The notes beneath the pieces were generated by a model, which was not told the origin of the DNA, did no database searches, and saw only the letters and a program-made list of their open reading frames with translations. Both the position numbers and the translations under genes were made by a program. Below, piece after piece: positions 59,601-64,000 of a stretch of DNA of 64,000 nt. The stretch's first letter is position 1; each line of letters opens with the position of its first letter. This DNA is from Luzula sylvatica (taxonomy: Eukaryota > Streptophyta > Magnoliopsida > Poales > Juncaceae): positions 72,847,264 to 72,911,263 of the forward strand of contig OX326958.1 in NCBI GenBank assembly GCA_946800325.1, given 5' to 3'.

Positions 59601-60488
59601 GGCTGTCCTGTTTTATTTCCCAGAATGCTATTGTGTTCTTGTTTTGGTATTTCATTTTTTATTGGTTTCTTAATTGGGGCTATTTGAGGCTTAATCACCG
59701 AAAATTCAGAAAAATGGTTGAATAAGTAATGGAAATTAACTAAGAGTACTCGATGAATATACACAAAGAACAGGCAGAAGGCATATTGAATAACTAATCT
59801 ACAAGGAAATTGGGCTTTTCTAGAAGTCTAGGGTAAAGATCTCACAGAGTTTTTTGAAGCCTCCAAAAAATGTGTACAAATGTTGGATTCTTTTTGTTTG
59901 GTTTTCTTTTGATACTTGAAAAAATGAGATTTGGGGAAAATTAGTACCTGAAAAGTCTTTGATCGATGAAAAATCCTATGTTTTTAAGAAGACCGTGTCC
60001 GCAAAGCAGAAGAGACCAAAAAAAAGTAGAACGAGGAAAAAATCTACTGACCAAAACCAATTTTACAATTATATCTCCCTAAATTCGATTTTTTTTATTG
60101 CTAGGGGCAAAACCGTAACTAGAAGGCTTTGCAGACAACATAAACAAGTAGATTTCAGAAGGAAAAAAGGGTTAATCCACCCCGTAATTAGAATTTTCCA
60201 TTTTTGGCACGAACTCACCAGTCACCGTATTATATTTCACTCTTCCAAGGACTAACCGCAATTCCAACTTTTTATAGGGACCGAAATAAAATTCTGAACT
60301 CTTATATATGCGAATAAACCCAAAGAAAACTGAAAATCATATTAAAACAAGACCTGATCAGGACTAGCTGGGAGTTCCACGAGGACGCCATCACTACTGC
60401 CGCCTTCATCAGACGAATGCTTCTTATCTTCGTCTCTGCTCGAATCGGATCCTTTTGGCGAGGAATCCGAATCCTCGTGATCTGACAT
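53662..60488 (-). CDS. TNO1: Long coiled-coil, tail-anchored golgin, TNO1-like
   Basis: Eight exons on the minus strand give 1,763 aa: 60,488-60,354; 59,532-59,263; 59,166-55,726; 55,452-54,894; 54,819-54,248; 54,157-54,031; 53,952-53,871; 53,767-53,662. All junctions are GT-AG and in frame. The N-terminus is acidic and Ser-rich (MSDHEDSDSSPKGSDSS). Nearly all the rest is Glu/Lys/Leu heptad coiled coil, the 3.4-kb exon alone coding 1,147 residues. The protein ends with RVLMSQPRARLGFVAYC and a hydrophobic segment FIHLWFLGSIVF, a tail anchor. Size, layout and tail fit Arabidopsis TNO1, a trans-Golgi-network protein that binds the SNARE SYP41 and aids vacuolar sorting and salt tolerance. The start is the first ATG of the Ser-rich exon; 821-bp intron 1 follows. 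An exon-3 region of 63-bp coding repeats is described separately. Orthology rests on recall rather than alignment. Confidence 0.85.
57780..58140 (-). repeat. 63-bp coding minisatellite in the golgin gene
   Basis: Five successive 21-residue units of the form VEIEDLRKLLEEKSSELQGKE (three heptads each) are encoded here, with 0-6 changes between units. They are followed by 28-residue units with the same LLEEKENELEK core. Because 21 and 28 are multiples of seven, unit gain or loss leaves the coiled-coil register intact. Confidence 0.85.
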
Positions 60489-62257
60489 TACTGAATCACC
60501 AAATCTCCAACCGATCCAATCAAATTCCTAGATCTGAAAACTTCTGTAGCAGTCGTGGATCCCCTTGAGGATTTCGGCAAAAAAACTAGAGAGAGGAGAG
60601 TATGCGTTCCAATGGAGGAAGAGGTGGAGAAATGGAGAGGAGTTTACTTAACTCGTGCTTGAAGGTGAAGTGAATAAAGAAACAACCGAGAAGAAGATAT
60701 TCTCCTATCCTCTCCAGTTTATAATAATTGGAGATATCCATTTCTAGCGTATAAACAAACCAACTGTACATAATATACCCATTGAACTGGATAAAAAAAA
60801 CTGGTACGTACAAATGGAGATCTCCGGTACTTAAGTTACGGATACTTTGACTTGCAAAAAACGATGAAGATAAATATGTAAATAGACATGGTCTTGGTTA
60901 AGAAAACGTTTACTTTATATGGAGTCCACAATTCAGTGATTTGGTCTAGAGTGCACCGGGTTGATGGTGTGATTTGTTTTTAAGAGAAATAAGAGGTAAG
61001 AAATCCGACCGGCTCGATTTCTCTGTGAAATTGACCTTGGAACGAACGGCTGATGGTCTGTCTCAACGGAATTGTATTTTTCTGTGGTTATCCGTTATAG
61101 TGATAGTGTGGCCATTTGTACCACTACTTTAAATCTAGGGAAGGAATTCCTGGCTCCTGCCAATACTTTTTTTTTTTTTTGTCAAGTTGGTATATTCAAA
61201 ATGTGTATAGAGACTGTTAAAAATATTAAGAAAAATTTAGTAAAATTAGTAAATAAAAGATTATTTTGGTAAAAGAAAAATTAACAGTGAAATATTAAGT
61301 TCAGTTTGCATATGTGAGTAAATGGAAATGAAATTTAATTTTCGAGGATTTTGTATGAAGTATTTAAAAAGTGAGAGATTTATGTTAAATATTAATAAAA
61401 AATTAGGAGTTTTTTCTTTTTAAGATTATTTTTTGGGTCTTTGGTCATCGGAATATAAACAAAAAGTTGTTCGTTGAATGGGCAAGTTGTTAGCCATTTA
61501 TAACTATGAGTTCGTAGATTGGTTGGTTGTTTGTCTGACTTCTATGAGTTCATAGTTTGTGCATGTCGTCCCAAAAAAGGAAATTAATTCGGTGATGGTC
61601 GCTCTTCGTACACAATGTCGAGTTGTTTGGGATTTTCGGTAAGGACAAATTATTTGGTTAGAACAAATTTGAGTCATCAGTCAAATGCCTTATGTGTAGA
61701 TTCAGTGTATTTTGTTTTTCTTTCACTTTTTTTAATGCTTCGTGCTAGATTCATATTCATGTTATTTTTCGTATGAATATCGGCATTTATAGAACTATCC
61801 CGATTCAATATAGATATGATTCAATATGATTATATGATATTGTTTTTATTATGCTAGGACCCGACTTCGATTAATTGTCTAGACAATACAAGGACCTAAA
61901 GTTCTCGGTTTTCAAAGTTGAGAGAGACATTCCAAGCTTAAGTAACTCAAAATATTAGTTTAACAATAATTATTAAATAAATATAGTTGGGTTACCAATA
62001 TATGATAGGATTATAAGAGGATACAAAAAATACGTAATTAAGCTTTAGTAGTTTGTTATTTAGAATTTTTAATTACTAAAAGTCTAGACACTTAGAAGTA
62101 ATTCATCGATTTAATCCCGGTTAAAAATTTGTTGCAATTCGTTTATGTGATTGTCCATACGAGTCTCATTTTATTATGATTGTGCATATGATTGTGCATA
62201 TCAATGAAACTTGTGTGGATTACTTCTGGATATGAATATCTACACTTTGTATTTTTA
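60489..62257. other. Upstream region of the golgin gene and intergenic DNA
   Basis: The first 120 bp or so upstream of 60,488 is the probable 5' leader (less AT-rich, purine-rich). A TTTATAATAATTGG-like stretch lies at 60,718. Beyond 61,000 there is only AT-rich DNA with no supported gene. Confidence 0.5.
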
Positions 62258-62285
62258 CTAGAAGAATACTCGCGCTGCGCGACGA
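62258..62285 (-). mobile_element. Helitron 3' terminus (minus strand)
   Basis: On the minus strand the hairpin CGCGCAGCGCG (62,271-62,281) is followed 9 bases later by CTAG, then T. The element body would extend to the right, into AT-rich DNA up to about 63,390. No Rep/helicase is seen and the 5' TC end was not fixed. Confidence 0.6.
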
Positions 62286-63385
62286 GCGTGTTAATTTTAT
62301 TTTTCATTATCATATACAATACGTATTTGTATAATAATATTGATAATACAATCTCATAATAAAATTATTTTAACTAATTTATTTATGATTATGTATATGT
62401 TTTATAATAATAAAAAATCTGATTTTTTTAGTCAAATAATTACATTTTATATTAGTGTCATTGACTCATTGTATAATAATATATGAGGTACAACATAATT
62501 TTCCGAAAAAACTAAAACAACAATATTATATCATTGTTGTTCACAATATTTCATACAATATATGAAATATACAAATTATAAATCATACGATATATGTAAT
62601 AACACGTCATTAATTATATAGTACTTATATTTTTTTACTGCCTACAAATGCAATTAAAATTAAACTTAATGGTGAAAATAATTTAATAAATAATATAAAA
62701 ATTAACTCGGCATAAACATAAATACAAATTATTTTGTATCATATGATTTTTTTTTAAGATTATATTTTTAAGCATAACAATACTATTTGATAGGTGTTTA
62801 TAAGTTTAAAAAGTTATTTAGATGGATAAATTATTTTTTAATTTCTCTGAATTAAAAAAATATATATTAAATTTATTTCATTAAAAACACAAATATAATC
62901 GACTTAGTATTATATGAGTTTCTTATATTTCTGACTTTTTAAAAATAAATAATAATAATACTTCAAATTATACTATGTAAATAAAATCCCTAAAATTGCA
63001 TTATGCATACATGCATTTTTTACATTATATTTTGTTACATAATATTTTATTTAAATTATGGAAAATGTATGTACGAACTATGCTAATATGAATGTTAAAA
63101 TAAAGAGAAAATAAAAACGAATATATTTGGTGGTTTTTTTAAATTAATTTTCTAAAAATAATACTAATATAAGTTGTATGTTTTATAATATTACATATTA
63201 AGTTATTAGTATTTCATATATAAAGTTTTCATTTTTCATTATATTCACATTTAATCATGTAATCTTATGTGAATGACAAACAATTAAATATAACATGAAT
63301 CTAAGCAATGATAATAATCCACATAATTGATGTAATATGATGTGATTTTCTGAGAATGTTTAAAACATAATGGATAATAATGGAT
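62286..63385. other. AT-rich DNA, probably Helitron interior
   Basis: Very AT-rich, with no gene. If the Helitron end at 62,258 is correct, much of this is its non-coding body. The sequence becomes less AT-rich at 63,386, where TGTCACACCCC begins. Confidence 0.45.
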
Positions 63386-63768
63386 AATGTCACACCCCAA
63401 AATATAAAGTGAAAAAGGGTGCAGCAACCCGCCAGTATACAACTCATATACCACAGGCTCTTATATGATAAATTCACAAAAACATAAATACCACAACTCG
63501 AAAACAACGACACACGCACATATATACATGCATCACCATAACATATACAAACGAACACAAGGAAACCTAGCGGAAGCTTATAAACACAAACACGACATAA
63601 ACAAACACAAAAACTAAACAAGATGTCGCATCAACAAAAGGCTCGCTGGCCAGAAACGGAAGTAAACAAATATACACAAATGGAGGTTCCGCGATGAAAA
63701 CGAAACCGTCGAACTCACACTCTAGATACCCGCTGCCCCGAATGATCTGTCCACCAAACCTAGACTTA
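63386..63768. mobile_element. Possible LTR start (TGTCACACCCC)
   Basis: TGTCACACCCCAAAATATAA resembles the first bases of plant gypsy-type LTRs. It is followed by about 370 bp of compositionally different, C/A-rich DNA before the hAT copy. The other end of any LTR lies beyond the window, so this is tentative. Confidence 0.3.
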
Positions 63769-64000
63769 GGGGTGGGCAAATGGTTCGGTTTATTTGGGAA
63801 CCGAACCGAACCGGTCGAATTCGGTTTAATCGGTTCGGTTTATTTGGTTCGGTTCGGTTCAAAAATTGATATTGTTCGGTTTATTCGGTTCGGTTCGGTT
63901 TTGGTATTTTCAGAACCGATTAAACCGAACCGACCGAATTAATACTATTTTTCACTTTTTCTCTTATATTCATTTAAAAAAAGGGGAAATTTCTGGTATG
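63769..64000. mobile_element. hAT-type MITE of the GAACCGAACCG family, copy 3 (partial)
   Basis: TAGGGGTGGGCAAATGGTTC begins the element, in inverted orientation to copies 1 and 2. It is followed by the same GGTTCGGTT-type subterminal repeats. The window ends before its other terminus. Confidence 0.8.

Noticed and set aside
63301..63779. Minus-strand ORFs of 106 and 70 aa
   Set aside because: Cys/Phe/Val-rich by composition, crossing element boundaries; no family recognised.

Overview
This is a 64 kb piece of an AT-rich plant nuclear genome. Genes have many short introns with GT-AG boundaries, and the proteins are plant orthologues (APC2, a TNO1-like golgin, a DUF4110 kelch protein, a CYP71-type P450). 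The intergenic DNA is crowded with hAT, Mutator-like, Helitron, copia, LINE and LTR elements. A eudicot, possibly an asterid, fits best; I cannot name the species.

Layout. 1-16,640 is an uninterrupted satellite array, about 134 copies of a 124-bp monomer, with nested segmental duplications on the left and a more diverged, finally scrambled right edge. 16,740-26,600 is gene-free: LTR-like promoter relics, an array of short palindromes, a 1.7 kb non-autonomous hAT element, a Mutator-type MITE with about 95-bp inverted ends, and two hairpin MITEs. 26,762-28,526 holds an intact three-exon cytochrome P450. 28,527-36,830 is again transposon-rich (Helitron ends, copia integrase relic, hAT MITEs).

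36,840-60,488 is a gene block: APC2 (+), a small secretory-pathway membrane protein with one C2H2 finger (-), a nuclear-type kelch/DUF4110 protein (+), and a 1,763-aa coiled-coil golgin resembling TNO1 (-). APC2 converges on the C2H2 gene, the C2H2 and kelch genes diverge from a 356-bp shared promoter, and kelch converges on TNO1. These are housekeeping genes (cell-cycle ubiquitin ligase, endomembrane traffic) with no evident common pathway. 60,489-64,000 is intergenic with another Helitron end and a hAT copy.

The most unusual observation: two retroelements next to genes are each flanked by direct duplications of host-gene sequence far longer than normal target-site duplications. A young non-autonomous LTR element (37,252-40,154, LTRs differing at one of 316 sites) sits between two copies of a 412/413-bp segment carrying the APC2 upstream region and first 15 codons. 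A LINE 3' fragment (about 51,064-52,462) sits between two copies of the last two exons and 3' flank of the kelch gene, with about 90 bp from the exon 8 region of the same gene patched in at the junction. The LTR element carries no gag-pol; its only long ORF is an intact 319-aa protein with a Cys/His cluster and two sets of internal repeats that I do not recognise.
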